64,000 nt of DNA. Source: Epiperipatus broadwayi. Its lineage: Eukaryota; Onychophora; Udeonychophora; Euonychophora; Peripatidae. The notes beneath the pieces were generated by a model. The model ran no database searches. It saw only the letters and a list, made by a program, of their open reading frames with translations, and had not been told where the DNA came from. Positions 61,935 to 64,000 of this stretch are shown piece by piece (positions within the stretch are counted from its first letter, which is position 1; the number at the start of each line of letters is the position of its first letter). Both the position numbers and the translations under genes were made by a program. The DNA is taken from the NCBI GenBank assembly GCA_028023455.1, contig JAQFVV010012405.1, positions 3,849,149-3,913,148 of the forward strand. The letters are read 5' to 3'.

Positions 61935-62657
61935 GAGCTGCAGGAAATGTTGCAGGAGTTAGCAGATGAAAGTAGAAAAGTAGGACTAAAGATAAATGTT
62001 AAAAAGACTAAAGTAATGTTTAACCGATTTGCTCAAAATATGAAAATAAAGATTGATTATGAAGAATTAGAAAAAGTTAACAGTTACAAATACCTTGGTC
62101 AGATTATTAATACAGATGGAAACATAATGGAGAAAATTAATCACACAATTAAACTTGGTTGGAGTGATTTTGGTAGAAATAACTTGATACTAAAAGGAAA
62201 TATGCCTATGTGTTTGAAAAGAATGGTTTTTAACAAATATGTTTTACCAGTTCTTACTTATGGATCTGAGACTTGGACACTTAATAGAAGAGCAATACAG
62301 AGACTTCAGACCACTCAAAGGAGTATGGAGAGATGTATGTTGGGAGTAACAAGAAGAGATCGAAAATGCAATGTATGGTTAAGACAACAAACAGGTGTTA
62401 CTGACCTTATTGAAAAAATTAAAAGATTGAAATGGAGTCGGGCTGGACATATTGCTAGAAGAAATGATAATAGGACAATTGAAATTTTAAACTGGATTCC
62501 AAAAGATTGTAAAAGACCCAGAAAGAGACCACATGTGAGATGGATGAATGAAATAAGAAAATGTGCAGGGGTGTTGTGGAAAAGAGAAGCTAAAGATCGG
62601 AGAAGATGGATTAAACTTGGAGAGACCTTCATCCTGCAGTGGATTGATAATGGTTGA
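61935..62657 (+). pseudogene. LINE copy B: RT thumb and basic C terminus
   Basis: Same frame as the RT core, beginning ELQEMLQELADESRKVGLKI. It contains KKTKVMFNRFAQ, YLGQIINTDGN, VLPVLTYGSETWTLNRRAIQ, GVTRRDRKCNVWLRQQTGV, WSRAGHIARRNDNRTI and the Arg/Lys/Trp-rich end (WKREAKDRRRW, LGETFILQWIDNG) typical of RTE/BovB-like C termini. The stop codon TGA is the first unit of the 3' (TGA)n tail, so there is no separate 3' UTR. The segment has no frameshift and would be functional if the single TAA upstream were read through. Confidence 0.93.
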
Positions 62658-62672
62658 TGATGATGATGATGA

Positions 62673-64000
62673 TATATATATATCTGAGAAAATATTTTAC
62701 ATTTGTTCTTGTATATATTTGCCTGTTGTTAATATTGGCATTGTAATAATCTGTTGGCTGGAGTTTACTCAACATCATTGAGTTATAGAGATCATTCAAG
62801 AATGTTACAGATATTTCTGGGTGTCTTTGCAATATCTGTGAATAATATGTACTACCCAGATAAGAATAAGACTCCTTATAAGGATTTGAATGAGAAAATT
62901 TGTTGAAGTAATGAGGGAAAAAGAATGCTATAGATCAAAAGTAATTAAATAATTTATTAATAATAGTTGAAAATTATATTTATGTGTTTGCATTGTAGGT
63001 GTTTATATCTACATAGATAATCATATACAGCGGAGCTGCTATATCTGCTATATTTTCTTCAAAAACTCTCTGGGGATTGTGTAATATTGGCAGATAGTAC
63101 TTCTCATTTTGTTTATATTGTTTGTTTACTATACTGCCCAAATGTGTAGGGTATATATTATATTTATGTATGTTTGTATATATACACAGCAACACGTAAT
63201 ACAAAATGATTTACAATTTACAGTATATAAGCAAATTAATATTATAAACAGAATTTTTAAAAGTTACTAATGTATATTTACACTAGAGCTTGTGCATATG
63301 TTTACTTGGACAGATTCCTTTAAAAAAATAAAAAGGAAAATATATTAAGTTATAAAACATATTTGTTTTCTCTTTTCATTATTTCACAAATAGACAATTC
63401 ATTTTTCTTAAACAAACAGCTGACTTTAGGGTATTATTTTATTTCATTTGTAATTAATTCAAATTATTTTATCAGTTATAAAAAACATCTCAGAAATCCT
63501 TCTTGTACAATTGCTACTCTCATTATCTTTACACTTTGAAGCCATTTCAAATGAAGTTTTAAATTTTAAAAAGCAAAAGTGAAAAAATAAAACATATATG
63601 TTGCTTTTAATTAGATTGTGAAAAAATGTCGTGATTCAGAAAAAAATTAAACTTGGCAGCGCTAGACTTACACAGAGCATTGTAAGACAAAAAAACAGCT
63701 GCCATATCTAGCAATAAAAATAAAAAATATATTTTTCTAATTAATTTATAAATTTTCATATTTTTGTTTTGTTTACTCTTAGGGGCGGGGATAATGCATA
63801 ACTATTAGTAGAAAATTGGGTCTACTGATGTGACAACTTCAATCTATATTTTAAAATCATGTGTTCAAATTTAAATTTGTGTTGAAAATTTTTGTCTCTA
63901 TGCTAGAAACGGTAACATTGGTAAGTTTAACTCAGTAAAACTTGATCAAACTAATATCACAAATTTTAATTAAATTAGAAAGTAAAATTATTATTGTTGA
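62673..64000. other. AT-rich gene-free DNA
   Basis: No gene or repeat family recognised. Short frames at 62563-62832 and 62980-63204 run off the LINE end or through A/T-rich DNA and are unsupported. Confidence 0.6.

Larger units (their letters stand above)
60099..62672 (+). mobile_element. RTE-like LINE copy B, 5'-truncated in the endonuclease
   Basis: Begins directly after a TA run with the endonuclease motif QVYAPTSSHSDEVVEDLY and runs to a (TGA)6 tail at 62655-62672, after which TATATATA resumes. TA repeats on both sides suggest insertion into a TA microsatellite; the exact duplication cannot be defined. The upstream endonuclease part (about 110 codons, present as a relic in copy C) is missing. 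Coding segments follow as separate entries. It is closely related to copy A and in opposite orientation to it. Confidence 0.93.

Overview
This window looks like gene-poor, strongly AT-rich intergenic DNA from an animal nuclear genome. A cephalopod mollusc (octopus or squid) is my best guess, based on the mix of short tRNA-derived SINEs, an RTE-like LINE with a (TGA)n 3' end, long GATA/GACA arrays and many foldback repeats. The species call is an inference; no host gene was recognised that would fix it. There are no operons, rRNA genes or CRISPR arrays, and no convincing complete host protein gene.

Layout. 0-5 kb: a short tRNA-SINE (314-441), then a less AT-rich, CpG-containing block (2750-5060). 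6.5-9.4 kb: a dispersed repeat (family Q), a mariner-like relic and a decayed coding-like stretch. 11 kb: a 470-bp GATA/GACA array. 13-18.7 kb: a second tRNA-SINE, an inverted pair of SINE tails, dispersed repeat P and the best candidate for conserved regulatory DNA (16850-18700). 19.5-20.3 kb: a TATA box, leader and possible short exon. 21.9-26.6 kb: a near-perfect hairpin, a retropepsin relic and two large foldback structures. 29-33 kb: two SINEs, a zinc-knuckle LINE tail, a family F foldback and two Q copies. 37-39.9 kb: further foldbacks and duplications. 43.3-46.7 kb: an ancient, nearly full-length RTE-like LINE (copy C) carrying a nested SINE and a nested 320-bp hAT-type MITE with a perfect 8-bp target duplication. 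47.9-48.9 kb: a second CpG-containing candidate regulatory block. 49.9-51.9 kb: another family F foldback and a perfect 50-bp inverted repeat. 53-56.2 kb: a second LINE tail and LINE copy A (minus strand). 58-58.6 kb: a 300-bp tandem duplication. 60.1-62.7 kb: LINE copy B (plus strand).

How the parts relate. The only sizeable coding sequences are those of the RTE-like LINE: an AP-endonuclease domain, a reverse transcriptase with the FADD active site and a basic C-terminal region. Younger copies A and B lie in opposite orientation 4 kb apart and share a nonsense codon just after the RT active site, where old copy C has a serine codon. The dominant architectural feature of the rest is foldback DNA: about ten inverted-repeat structures, several belonging to common families (F, Q, T). 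If transcribed, these would make long double-stranded RNA.

Identity statements are by eye; no alignment, search or folding program was run.
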